Assembly: GCA_002438505.1 (NCBI GenBank)
Contig: DJPI01000022.1
Location: 1 to 38,021 of the forward strand
Source: Ruminococcaceae bacterium UBA6416
Lineage (GTDB): Bacteria; Bacillota; Clostridia; Oscillospirales; Acutalibacteraceae
Length of the DNA: 38,021 nt
Reading direction: 5' to 3'
The notes under the pieces are model-generated. The model ran no database searches. It saw only the letters and a program-made list of their open reading frames with translations, and was not told the origin of the DNA. Made by a program: the position numbers and the translations under genes. Below are positions 7,975 through 16,100 of this stretch, in pieces (positions within the stretch are counted from its first letter, which is position 1; each line of letters starts with the position of its first letter).

Positions 7975-8409
7975 TCATTTCAGCGAGCAAGCGCCGTGCT
8001 CACACTCGGTAATTTTTCCGACAATCGGTTCGGGGTCAATTCCCTGGCGCCTGTAATAATCTGCAAGAGCCGCCTTGATTGCCTGTTCGGCAAGAACCGA
8101 GCAGTGAATCTTCACCGCCGGAAGTCCGTCAAGCGCTTCAACAACAGCCTTGTTTGTGAGCTTGAGTGCCTCTGAAACGGGCTTGCCCTTGATGAGGTCA
8201 GTGGCCATTGACGATGTTGCAATGGCGGACGCGCAGCCGTAGGTATTGAACTTAACGTCCTTGATTATGCCGTCCTCAATTTTGAGATACATCTTCATGA
8301 TATCGCCGCACTTTGCGTTGCCGACTTCACCGATTCCGTTTGCATCGTCAAGCTTTCCGACATTGTGTGGATGTGCAAAATGTTCCATTACTTTTTCTGA
8401 GTATTCCAT
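7975..8409 (-). CDS. iscU: Fe-S cluster scaffold protein, IscU/NifU N-terminal type
   Basis: 144 residues. This is the scaffold on which IscS-derived sulfur and iron assemble a [2Fe-2S] or [4Fe-4S] cluster. The three ligand cysteines are Cys34 (AKCGD, with Asp36), Cys59 (YGCAS) and Cys103 (HCSVLA). The C-terminal extension has an extra C-x4-C pair (Cys136, Cys141) seen in the NifU-like clostridial branch; its function is not established here. It follows the desulfurase gene by 32 nt and ends the iscR-iscS-iscU operon, without hscAB or fdx nearby. Confidence 0.93.
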   Translation of the reverse strand: MEYSEKVMEHFAHPHNVGKLDDANGIGEVGNAKCGDIMKMYLKIEDGIIKDVKFNTYGCASAIATSSMATDLIKGKPVSEALKLTNKAVVEALDGLPAVKIHCSVLAEQAIKAALADYYRRQGIDPEPIVGKITECEHGACSLK

Positions 8410-8441
8410 ATATAAGCTCCTTTACTGTGGTTTAATCGGGG

Positions 8442-9644
8442 TTATGCCTTGGCAGTCTCTTTCTGCGCCTTTTCCTCTTTCATGAGCCTCTCCCAAAGAG
8501 GAGACATATCACGCAGTCTGTCAATAATCGGCGGAAGAACCTCAAGGATATAATCAACATCCTCCTGCGTTGTGCTCTCACCGAGCGAAAGACGCAGCGA
8601 GCCGTGGGCAACCTCGTGCTTGAGGCCGATTGCAAGAAGAACGTGGCTGGGGTCGAGCGAACCGGATGTGCAGGCCGAACCGCTTGAGGCACAGATGCCC
8701 TTCATGTCAAGCATGAGAAGCAGGCTCTCGCCCTCAACGCCTTCAAAGCACATGCTGAAGTTGCCGGGAAGTCTGTGTTCCATATCGCCGTTGATTCTTG
8801 AGCGATAAATTTTTGAAGCACCGGCAAAAAGTCTGTCACGCAAAGCAGTAACCTTTTTTGCGTTTTCGTCCATGTGTTCAACCATGTCCGTGATTGCAAC
8901 ACCCATTCCGACAATGCCGGGAACATTTTCCGTTCCGGCTCTTTTTCCGCTCTCCTGAGCGCCGCCTTCAATGAGATTCGGAAGATTGATGCCCTTTCTG
9001 CAATAGAGAGCGCCAACGCCCTTCTGGGCGTGGAACTTGTGGCCTGAAAGGGAGAGCATGTCAATGTTCTCTTTCTTAACGTCAATGGGAACGTGGCCAA
9101 CGGCCTGAACCGCATCGGTATGGAAAAGGACGCCCCTTTCACGGCAGAGCTTTCCAATTTCCTCAATAGGCTGAATTGTTCCAATCTCGTTGTTTGCATA
9201 CATTATTGAAACAAGGCAGGTATCATCCGTAATTGCCTTTTCAACGTCCTCAACGCGAACAATTCCGTTCTCATAGACATCAAGATATGTGACGGTGAAG
9301 CCCTGTTTTTCAAGCGCGGCCATCGTGTGAAGAACGGCATGGTGTTCAATCTTTGAAGTGATGAGGTGCTTTTTGCCCTTTTTTGCACCGAGGGCTGCAG
9401 CGCCCTTGATCGCCCAGTTGTCCGACTCGGAACCGCCGGAGGTGAAGAAAATTTCTCTTTCATCAGCATTTAGAGCCGTGGCAACCTGAGCGCGCGCCTT
9501 TGTGATTGCGCGGTGCGCCGTCTGGCCGATTGCATAAAGGCTTGACGGGTTTCCGAAATGCTCTTTCATATACGGGAGCATGGACTCAATGACGTGCTCG
9601 GTCATCGGAGTCGTTGCCGAATTGTCTGCATAAACAAATCTCAT
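8442..9644 (-). CDS. iscS: Cysteine desulfurase, NifS/IscS class I
   Basis: 400 residues, standard length. A PLP enzyme converting cysteine to alanine and passing persulfide sulfur to the scaffold. It opens VYADNSATTPM; the His of EHHAVL (101-102), Asp177 (HTDAVQ) and PLP lysine Lys203 (SGHKFH) are present. The catalytic cysteine is Cys325 in SSGSACTSG on the mobile loop. The segment between His101 and Lys203 is typical of group I desulfurases. In clostridia it is often labelled nifS. Co-transcribed with iscR upstream and iscU downstream. Confidence 0.95.
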   Translation of the reverse strand: MRFVYADNSATTPMTEHVIESMLPYMKEHFGNPSSLYAIGQTAHRAITKARAQVATALNADEREIFFTSGGSESDNWAIKGAAALGAKKGKKHLITSKIEHHAVLHTMAALEKQGFTVTYLDVYENGIVRVEDVEKAITDDTCLVSIMYANNEIGTIQPIEEIGKLCRERGVLFHTDAVQAVGHVPIDVKKENIDMLSLSGHKFHAQKGVGALYCRKGINLPNLIEGGAQESGKRAGTENVPGIVGMGVAITDMVEHMDENAKKVTALRDRLFAGASKIYRSRINGDMEHRLPGNFSMCFEGVEGESLLLMLDMKGICASSGSACTSGSLDPSHVLLAIGLKHEVAHGSLRLSLGESTTQEDVDYILEVLPPIIDRLRDMSPLWERLMKEEKAQKETAKA

Positions 9645-9692
9645 ATCGTTTTACCCCTTCCGGTATTTGTGTATTATTTTAATTCATTAACC

Positions 9693-10124
9693 TCAGCAGC
9701 CGGCGCACTTTCCGCCGTCAACGCTGCGCTTTGCAAGATCCTCAAGCGTGATGTTATGAACAACGTCAATGATTGCATCATAAATCTTTGTCCAAATGAA
9801 TGATGTCATGCAATCGCAGTAGTTTTCACAGCACTCGCTGTCTGCGGCGCAGGCAACGGGAGCAAGGCTTCCCTCGGTTGCAATGAGAATCTCCTCAACG
9901 GTGATGTCCTTTGCGTCCCTTGTGAGGTGATATCCGCCCTTTGCGCCCCGAACGGACTTCACAAGCCCCTGTTTTGAAAGCAGGTTGATGATCTGCTCAA
10001 GATATTTTTCCGAAAGAGCCTCGCGGTTTGCAATATCTTTAATTGAAACGCAGCCCTCTTTTTCATTGAGCGCAATGTCGGTCATTATCCTCAGACCATA
10101 GCGACCCTTTGTTGAGATTTTCAT
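9693..10124 (-). CDS. iscR: Rrf2-family Fe-S regulator, IscR-like
   Basis: 143 residues. It starts MKISTKGRYGLRIM, the Rrf2 winged-helix beginning, with the wing near residues 57-68 (SVRGAKGGYHL). Cysteines at 92, 98, 99, 103 and 105 match the region that holds the [2Fe-2S] cluster in IscR (Cys92, 98, 104 in E. coli), so iron-sulfur sensing is likely. A further C-x2-C ends the protein (Cys140, Cys143). First gene of iscR-iscS-iscU, so autoregulation is expected. The ATG at 10142 is possible, but the family start and the purine-rich AGGGCGGTG favour 10124. Confidence 0.92.
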   Translation of the reverse strand: MKISTKGRYGLRIMTDIALNEKEGCVSIKDIANREALSEKYLEQIINLLSKQGLVKSVRGAKGGYHLTRDAKDITVEEILIATEGSLAPVACAADSECCENYCDCMTSFIWTKIYDAIIDVVHNITLEDLAKRSVDGGKCAGC

Positions 10125-10187
10125 TTTTTCACCGCCCTGCAAAGAGAAAGTGTCCGGCAGGAACGAACGCCCCCAGGCGTCAATTCC

Positions 10188-10228
10188 TACTACATCGGTA
10201 GTATATCACCAAAAACAAATCATAGCAA
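10188..10228 (-). promoter_or_regulatory. isc operon promoter with overlapping palindromic operator
   Basis: Minus-strand TTGCTA (10223-10228), 17-bp spacer, TATACT (10200-10205). A perfect 16-nt palindrome TACTAC-ATCG-GTAGTA spans 10188-10203, covering the -10 edge and the transcription start. That is where a repressor would block polymerase. Binding by the encoded IscR is inferred from position. Confidence 0.75.
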
Positions 10229-10240
10229 GTACCTATGGAT

Positions 10241-10258
10241 TATTTTCCGTAGAAAATA
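10241..10258. promoter_or_regulatory. Second inverted repeat upstream of the isc promoter
   Basis: Perfect 7-bp repeat TATTTTC-CGTA-GAAAATA, also with a 4-nt spacer, just upstream of the isc -35. It could be an upstream regulator site or an A/T-rich UP-like element. No assignment can be made. Confidence 0.4.
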
Positions 10259-10335
10259 GCTTTTCCAAGGCATGAAAAATTATACAAAATTGACAAAGGG
10301 GGTGGAGGAAGTGAAAAAACATTAAGAACCGGATA

Positions 10336-10364
10336 TTGACAAGAGAATTTTTGTCAACTATAAT
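10336..10364 (+). promoter_or_regulatory. Consensus promoter and operator of the toxin-antitoxin pair
   Basis: TTGACA (10336-10341), 17 bp, TATAAT (10359-10364): perfect consensus. An inverted repeat TTGACAA/TTGTCAA with an 8-nt spacer (10336-10357) overlaps the -35 and spacer, a typical place for a TA complex to repress. Confidence 0.85.
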
Positions 10365-10406
10365 TAATACAAAGTATGTTGATTTTTATGAAAGGAGTTT
10401 TTGCTC

Positions 10407-10628
10407 ATGAGTGAAAAAGAAATGGCGCGCAAACTTCTTGACAATGTTCCGTCAAGTAAGCTTGGCTATGTGATAGCGTACTTGCAGGGCATTACCGCAG
10501 ATGAGTTTGATGACGATTTGTTTTGCGAAAAGCTTCTTGAAGATTATAAAGAAAACCCGGAAAAAGGAAATTTTGTTTCGTTTGAGGAAATGGCAAAAAT
10601 GAGTGGGGTTGAAAGCAATGAATTATAA
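10407..10628 (+). CDS. Antitoxin of a RelE/ParE-type pair
   Basis: 73 residues, acidic. An N-terminal helix region KLLDNVPSSKLGYVIAYLQG is followed by an acidic linker (EFDDDLF) and a C-terminal part that would wrap the toxin. It resembles small antitoxins found beside RelE/ParE toxins in clostridia, judged from sequence style and context. No ribbon-helix-helix or HTH motif is obvious, so direct DNA binding is unproven. AAAGGAG lies 9 nt before the ATG. The toxin ATG lies inside its last codons, an 11-nt overlap. Confidence 0.8.
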   Translation: MSEKEMARKLLDNVPSSKLGYVIAYLQGITADEFDDDLFCEKLLEDYKENPEKGNFVSFEEMAKMSGVESNEL

Positions 10629-10869
10629 AATTGTTTTTGACAAACCTGCGCAAAAGTTCTTGCTTAAGCAGCCGCCCGAACAAAGAAAGCGCTTGCTTTC
10701 CGCGATTAAAAAATTGCCCTATGCCGGAGACATCAAGGCAATGCATGGATATACCGGGTACTTTCGCCTTCGTGTCGGGAGCTACCGGGTGATCTACTCG
10801 GTTGACAATGATGTATTGATTATCTGCGTTGTCAATATCGGTAATCGCGGCGACATCTATAAAAAATGA
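10618..10869 (+). CDS. Toxin, RelE/ParE family
   Basis: 83 residues, basic. The fold is recognisable from F.KPAQKFL..(Q)P.EQR.RLL..I..LP, the GYFRLRVGSYRVIYSV strand pair and the C-terminal IGNRGDIYKK. The pattern LRVG.YRVIY then GNRG.IY is typical of RelE-type mRNA interferases and related ParE proteins; which target applies cannot be decided from sequence. Translationally coupled to the antitoxin. A hairpin terminator follows. Confidence 0.87.
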   Translation: MNYKIVFDKPAQKFLLKQPPEQRKRLLSAIKKLPYAGDIKAMHGYTGYFRLRVGSYRVIYSVDNDVLIICVVNIGNRGDIYKK

Positions 10870-10873
10870 TCAA

Positions 10874-10900
10874 ACCCACCGTCGTTTTTCGGCGGTGGGT
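10874..10900. terminator. Bidirectional terminator between the toxin and an XRE regulator
   Basis: Stem ACCCACCG/CGGTGGGT around an 11-nt loop. On the plus strand CATTTTAT follows; on the minus strand TTTGATCATTTTTT follows. The convergent XRE gene stop overlaps the stem base. Confidence 0.75.
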
Positions 10901-11139
10901 CATTTTATAAGTTCATTGAGCGAAAGCCCTGTGACTTGAGCAATGCACCGAAGCTCAATATCGGTCACAAAGCGTTTTCCGCTTTCAATGCGCTGAACGG
11001 CATTTTTGTCAATGTCAAGTCCGGCAACCTGAAGCTTGTCGGCAAGTGCACGCTGCGAAAGCTTTTCCTTTGTGCGCCAAGCAGCAACAGTCTTTCCGCA
11101 AAGGTTGTTTTTTCCATCGGCAGTCTTATTGATGAACAT
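10900..11139 (-). CDS. Small XRE-type HTH regulator
   Basis: 79 residues. A helix-turn-helix spans about residues 18-60: TVAAWRTKEKLSQRALADKLQ, then IDKNAVQRIESGKRFVTDIEL, the classic Cro/C1 pattern with a Q..IE.G recognition region. No ligand or partner domain. The ATG at 11139 has GGGAGA 8 nt upstream; an ATG at 11175 would place the start inside the operator-like repeat. Probably a repressor acting on the nearby 19-nt sites, including its own promoter region. Confidence 0.8.
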   Translation of the reverse strand: MFINKTADGKNNLCGKTVAAWRTKEKLSQRALADKLQVAGLDIDKNAVQRIESGKRFVTDIELRCIAQVTGLSLNELIK

Positions 11140-11155
11140 AAAAAAATCTCCCTTT

Positions 11156-11174
11156 TGACATTCAGTACTTGTCA
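11156..11174. promoter_or_regulatory. 19-nt operator-like inverted repeat, copy 1
   Basis: TGACATTCAGTACTTGTCA, ends pairing as TGACA/TGTCA, in the 5' untranslated region of the XRE gene at 10900-11139. It matches copy 2 at 11210-11228 in its first nine and last five bases. On the plus strand TTGTCA (11169-11174) also forms a -35 with TATAAT (11192-11197) after 17 bp. Confidence 0.6.
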
Positions 11175-11209
11175 ACGGGAAAATTATATGCTATAATCAC
11201 TGTATTATG

Positions 11210-11228
11210 TGACATTCACTGGATGTCA
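11210..11228. promoter_or_regulatory. 19-nt operator-like inverted repeat, copy 2
   Basis: TGACATTCACTGGATGTCA, 54 nt from copy 1, overlapping the last codons of the second XRE gene. Sharing nine leading and five trailing bases over a 19-nt unit in a 70-nt stretch suggests a paired repressor site. Confidence 0.55.
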
Positions 11229-11464
11229 ATTTGAGGAAAAGAGTGAAACCGCTTTGAATAATCGGTAAGGCAGAGGATGTAATCGGTTGAAACGTCATAA
11301 AAGAGGCTGAGTTTGATGAGGTGGCGGATTGGAAGTTCGTTTGCTCCCCTTTCATATCGGGCATACATTGTTTGGGATGTTCCGAGGTAATCGGCAATTT
11401 CCTGCTGTGTTTTGTCAAAATCTTCACGAAGATCGCGCAGTCGCTTTTGATAATCCACGTTCAC
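11216..11464 (-). CDS. Second small XRE-type HTH regulator
   Basis: 82 residues, or 80 from a second GTG. The HTH is very clear: KRLRDLREDFDKTQQEIADYL, GTSQTMYARYERGANELPI, then HLIKLSLFYDVSTDYIL, the common phage-type pattern. The short C-terminal tail (CLTDYSKRF..) has no known domain. The GTG at 11464 directly abuts GGGGT, while the GTG at 11458 has 7 nt spacing, so the start is uncertain. It probably controls the divergent promoter at 11519-11547. Confidence 0.83.
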   Translation of the reverse strand: MNVDYQKRLRDLREDFDKTQQEIADYLGTSQTMYARYERGANELPIRHLIKLSLFYDVSTDYILCLTDYSKRFHSFPQIDIQ

Positions 11465-11518
11465 ACCCCGTTTCCGTTAACTGCTTATACTAATTATAAG
11501 TAATAAATAAATTTACTA

Positions 11519-11547
11519 TTGACTTTAGTAAATATTTTTACTATAAT
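11519..11547 (+). promoter_or_regulatory. Promoter of the DUF6273-like gene with inverted repeat
   Basis: TTGACT (11519-11524), 17 bp, TATAAT (11542-11547). A perfect 7-bp inverted repeat TAGTAAA-TATT-TTTACTA spans 11527-11544 between and over these elements. It is likely an operator site; the divergent XRE protein is the closest candidate. Confidence 0.75.
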
Positions 11548-11577
11548 ATTTTAAAATATTTAAGGAGTGTGTTGAAA

Positions 11578-13008
11578 ATGAAAAATCGTATCAAAAAATC
11601 TTTATCATTGTTACTTGTGGTAATAATGCTGCTGACAACAGCACCGCTCACAGGCTTAGACAGCCTTTTTGCTTCAAAGGCTTCTGCGGCGTATTTTGTC
11701 GGCAATCACATTAAATACGGGAACTATCCGCAAAGCGAGGTTACTAACAGCAGTACGCTTTTGCTTTTGAACAGCAAATCAAAAAAATGGAAAAGCTATA
11801 GATATTACAGTGGCTCCGGTTCTACGACTGACGGCAAGATGAAACCGTCGGATTATATGTACTACGCCGACATTGACGTTGACGGAGATGGACTTCGTGA
11901 TTACAGAGCTGTGAAGATTGATAAATACAGACCGTATTATACCGGATATACATCAAGCAGTTCATACTCATATCAAGACGAAAACGGTTACACAACAGGA
12001 AATATTTATTATTTCAAATTCGAGCCGATTGAGTGGCGCATACTTAACCCGACCGACGGACTCATTATGACCAAAAAAATAATGGACAGTCAGGCGTATA
12101 ATAACTACCTCATTTCTACATATAGCGCATACTGGGGCAATGCCGACAAAACATATTACGCAAACGATTATTACAATTCCTCAATCCGTCAATGGCTTAA
12201 CTATGATTTTTATAACACAGCATTTACCTTTTCACAGGCAAGCAATATCAGAAAAGACGTAACCCTCAATAATGATTGCTATAGTTCTTCCTTTCCGAAG
12301 TATAATTCAAAAGAGAGTAATGATAAAATTTTTCTGCTATCCTATAATGAAGCAGAAACAAGCTCATACGGCTTCAACTCATCTTTATCAAAGCAAGACA
12401 CCGCGCGAAAGGCTCAAGGCACTGACTATGCCAAAAGTCAGGGTCTTTATGTACACAGTAACAATTATGCCAGATGGTGGTTACGTTCGCCGGGTAGTGC
12501 CAGTGCCAGTGTGTGGCCTGTCCTCTACTATGGTGAGTGCAACTACATGACCAATGCCTACCAAACATTTCAAGGCATTCGTCCGGTTTGCCGACTTTAC
12601 AACTTGAAGAATGACATTTCTAAATCTTCGATTAATAATAACATAGGATCGGGTGCTGAAAGTTCTTGCTCAAATGGTCATATGCCATATACCGAAAACA
12701 ATGCCATTGCACCGACTTGTACAAAAACCGGCTTGACTGCAAGCACACGTTGTTCCGTTTGTGATGAGTTGATTTCAGAGCAAAAAGAAACACCCGCACT
12801 CGGTCACACCGATTCAAACTCAGACAAAAAGTGCGACCGCTGCGGCATAACGCTCGGTGAACCGGAAAAACCGAACACACCCGACACCCCCACCGCGAAC
12901 TGCACTCACCTTTGCCACAAGGGCGGATTCATTTGGCGCATTGTCCGCTTCTTCTGGAAGCTGTTCAAAATGAACAGGAACTGCTCCTGCGGCGTTGCCC
13001 ACTATTAA
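11578..13008 (+). CDS. Secreted DUF6273-like protein with Cys-rich C-terminal module and CG..HY tail
   Basis: 476 residues from the ATG at 11578 (AAGGAG 10 nt upstream). A signal peptide covers about residues 1-38, ending KASA. A DUF6273-like region spans about 45-345: EPIEWRIL, SSIRQWLN, NDKIFLLSYNEA, YARWWLRSPG and GIRPVCRL, a C-type-lectin-like arrangement. Residues ~360-425 hold a TC.KTG....CSVCDEL module and KKCDRCG. The tail has C-x3-CH, an amphipathic helix with RFFWKLFK, and ends CSCGVAHY. The tail matches that of the CHAP protein at 18654-20531. Expressed from its own promoter next to an XRE regulator. Function unknown; the region after WWLRSPG could be a hypervariable ligand face. 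Confidence 0.8.
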   Translation: MKNRIKKSLSLLLVVIMLLTTAPLTGLDSLFASKASAAYFVGNHIKYGNYPQSEVTNSSTLLLLNSKSKKWKSYRYYSGSGSTTDGKMKPSDYMYYADIDVDGDGLRDYRAVKIDKYRPYYTGYTSSSSYSYQDENGYTTGNIYYFKFEPIEWRILNPTDGLIMTKKIMDSQAYNNYLISTYSAYWGNADKTYYANDYYNSSIRQWLNYDFYNTAFTFSQASNIRKDVTLNNDCYSSSFPKYNSKESNDKIFLLSYNEAETSSYGFNSSLSKQDTARKAQGTDYAKSQGLYVHSNNYARWWLRSPGSASASVWPVLYYGECNYMTNAYQTFQGIRPVCRLYNLKNDISKSSINNNIGSGAESSCSNGHMPYTENNAIAPTCTKTGLTASTRCSVCDELISEQKETPALGHTDSNSDKKCDRCGITLGEPEKPNTPDTPTANCTHLCHKGGFIWRIVRFFWKLFKMNRNCSCGVAHY

Positions 13009-13029
13009 TCATCACACCCCATAACGCAA

Positions 13030-13065
13030 CCGCCGGTGAAGGCTCAAGCTTCACCGGCGGCTTTT
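13030..13065 (+). terminator. Terminator after the DUF6273-like gene
   Basis: Perfect 12-bp stem CCGCCGGTGAAG/CTTCACCGGCGG with a 7-nt loop, followed by CTTTTG on the plus strand. Confidence 0.88.
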
Positions 13066-13150
13066 GTATAATCATTTCTCTCTTCTCTTTTAATCGTTAA
13101 TCAGCCATCGTTTCCGAAAAGCGTTGAAAGATTAGCTTTTTATCATTCCC

Positions 13151-16100
13151 TTAAAGTTCAACCCTGAGAATATAAATTTTAAAAATGTTAAGGATAACCT
13201 TGAAAATCTTCACGATGTACTCAAAGAAAGTTTTGAAGAAGTTTTTGACGCTGTCATTCTTCTCCTCTTCCTCAGCCTCCTTGTAATCGGAAACAACCTC
13301 GCCCTGAGTTTTGTCCTTCTGAATTGCAAAGCGGTCAACATTCTGCGCTCCGTTTTCGTCAACACCGTATGCGTTGAAATAAAGCACGCCATCCCTGATT
13401 TCAACGGACGCAAACATCGGCTCGTCAAGCGAAAAAACCTTTTCTCCGCGCGGGAAGTATTTGTCCGTTTTGGTAACATCGTTTTGAATGTATGTCTTGA
13501 CTCCGGCGCAGCCCGTGATAACATAGGTTGTTCCGCTCGGCGTCACCTGGGTCTTATAGATGTCCCCGTCTTTCCTGAGATAGGTTATATCGGTCGCCGT
13601 CTTTTTGTTGTTGACGAGCGACGCGGTTCTGAGGTAAACGTGGTCATGGCCGCTGAACACCATGTCAATCGAAAGCTCCGGCATAAGAACGGAGAGCTGC
13701 TCTCTGATTGCGCAGACGTCCTTGTCCTTGTAATGCGAGCCCTGCGAGTACGGCGCTTTGTGCAGCGCAACAAACTTCCACTGCGCATTGCTGTTTTTCA
13801 TGTCGGCCTTGAGCCATTCAATCTGCTTTTCTGAAAGTCCGTTTGTCTTTGAGTCAAGGTCGTTTGAGTTGAGAACCGCAAAGTGGACGTTGTTATAGGT
13901 GAAGGAATAATAAACGCCGGTTGTTGTGTCCTGATTCGGAACATTCGGAAGGGTGAAATAATTCACCGTTGCGTTTGTTCCCTTGCCCTCATGGTTTCCG
14001 CTCAGCGGCATCATGTTTGTGTTCATGAGATATTTTGACGCGGTGTCAAACATATACTGCCACTGATGATTGTTGTCTCCGTGGTCAACAAGGTCTCCGG
14101 TGTTCATGATGAACGCGGCTTCCGGGTACTTACCGAATGCCGTTTTGAGAACATTCACCCATGAGCGTTCATACTGTCTTACGTTCTGTGACTGCGGGTC
14201 GGACATATGGAAAAACGTCACGTTCTTTGAGCCATCGGCGGTTGTGATTTTTCCCGTCTCGCTCCACCAGCCGTACTTCTCGTTTCCGACTCTGTAATAA
14301 TATGTTGCGCCCTTTTCAAGGCCGGAGAGTGTTGCCGTGTGGCGAATCATGTCAAATTTATACTGGAAAAGACCGAACACGCCAAGGTCGATTCCAGGGA
14401 ACGAGCGGACAACCTTTTCGCTTGTTGTTTTAACGGTGAAGTCCTCCGGTGCGTTTGCCTTTCCGGTGAACTGCGGCTCGGAGTCTGCTTTATAAATTTC
14501 AATGTCTGAGCTTTCAAGCGTATATTTTGAGAACCAGCTCACAGTGCTTTGAGTTTGGGAATCCTCACCCATGACAACGCTGACCATTGTTGGCAGACGG
14601 TAATTTTCCCTTGTTGCTTCCGGTGTGACGGGCGTTGTGAAGTATGAAACGCCAAAGTCTCCGTTCTCCTGCGGATTTTTGTCCGAGGTGAAGTCGCGGA
14701 GAATCCAGCCGACAAAAATTCCGACCGACTCAAGCTGGCTTTCGGTGAGATATTTGCTCATATACGCCTTGTCAAGAACATCATAGAGGCTCGTATACGG
14801 AAGTACGCCGAGGCCGAAAACAATTTTGACAAGGTTGAGATATGTATAGTCTCCGCGCAAAACCTGACCGAGCAGGAAATTGAGTCCTTCCCCGAGTCTT
14901 TTTTGAATCGCATCGTCTGCAAGGAGCTTGTCAACACGGATTTCAAGCTTTGCAAGAATTCCGTCCTCAATGAGGTCATTGAACGCAATGTCAAGAAGCT
15001 TATAGAAAATGTCATGAAGGAGCGTTCCGTTTTCAAAGCTGTCAATAACGGCGTTCATGAACTTATCGTCCGAGCTGTCCTCGTTTCCGGTGTACCAATA
15101 GGCCATTGCAGAAAGCACGGCATCGCCAAAGGTTCCGTTCTTTGTTTTATCGCCAAAGCCGAGAGTATCAACAAATTTTTCGCACGGAACGGAGGCAACC
15201 TCCATTGAAACAATCTTTTCAACAATGGGCTCCAGAAGGTCATAAAGATTTTGCGGATTTTTGATATACAAATCTGAAATCTGCTCGCAGAGATCCTCAA
15301 TGAACCACATCAGATTGTCAACGGTGAAGATGTTGTATGACCCAATTTTGATTCCGTCTTTTATATACGGCTTGAGGAAGCCGGAAAGAATCTCTTTAAG
15401 GTCAATGTTCATTGTTTTAAGGAACGGGAGAATTCCTCCGGCGGCATTGATTTTTTCAATATAGCCTCCGCCGAAGTTTTTAACAAGACCCATTGCAAAC
15501 GCGGTCACATCAGCCTTTCCGCTTTTTGAAAGTCCGCCGCCGAAGCAAAGGTCAAAGGCCTTTTTCTTGTATGTTCCGTTGTCATATGTAACACCGTCAA
15601 AGGTCATTTTCTGAACGGCGTCAAAGTCTATCGAGTCAATCTGAAGCTCGTTTTCGCCGTCCTCAAAGGTTGAAATCGTCATCTCGCGATACATATTCGG
15701 ATATCCGGTGAGGGAGTTTGTTTCAACGTCATAGAGAGTTTTTCCGTTGTCATTTGTAACTGCGGCGGTGTCGTTCGTGTGGAGATGGCCGGAGAAGGAA
15801 TAATTGATTCCCCAGTCGGCAAGCTGCTCTGAAACCTCAAGATAGTTGTCAAGCGTGAACGCAAAGGTTATTGACGGCTCGCACTCCATGTGGGGAGCCA
15901 TGTTGTGATGAATCATCAAAAGCGGCGTTTTTCCGTTCTTCTTTGCGTCATCGGTCCACCTTTTGATCCACTGCATAAGCTCCGGAGTAACCTTTCCGGA
16001 GGTGAGATCTTTTCCGGGCTCATCAAAGGAGTAAAGGCAGCTGTCAACAACAATGAGGCGATAGCTTTCGTCAAGGTCGGCAACATATGAAAGTGCACCC

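Noticed and set aside
10300..11560. The TA/XRE island as part of a mobile element
   Set aside because: No integrase, transposase, attachment repeats or tRNA junction are visible, so only a regulatory island can be claimed.
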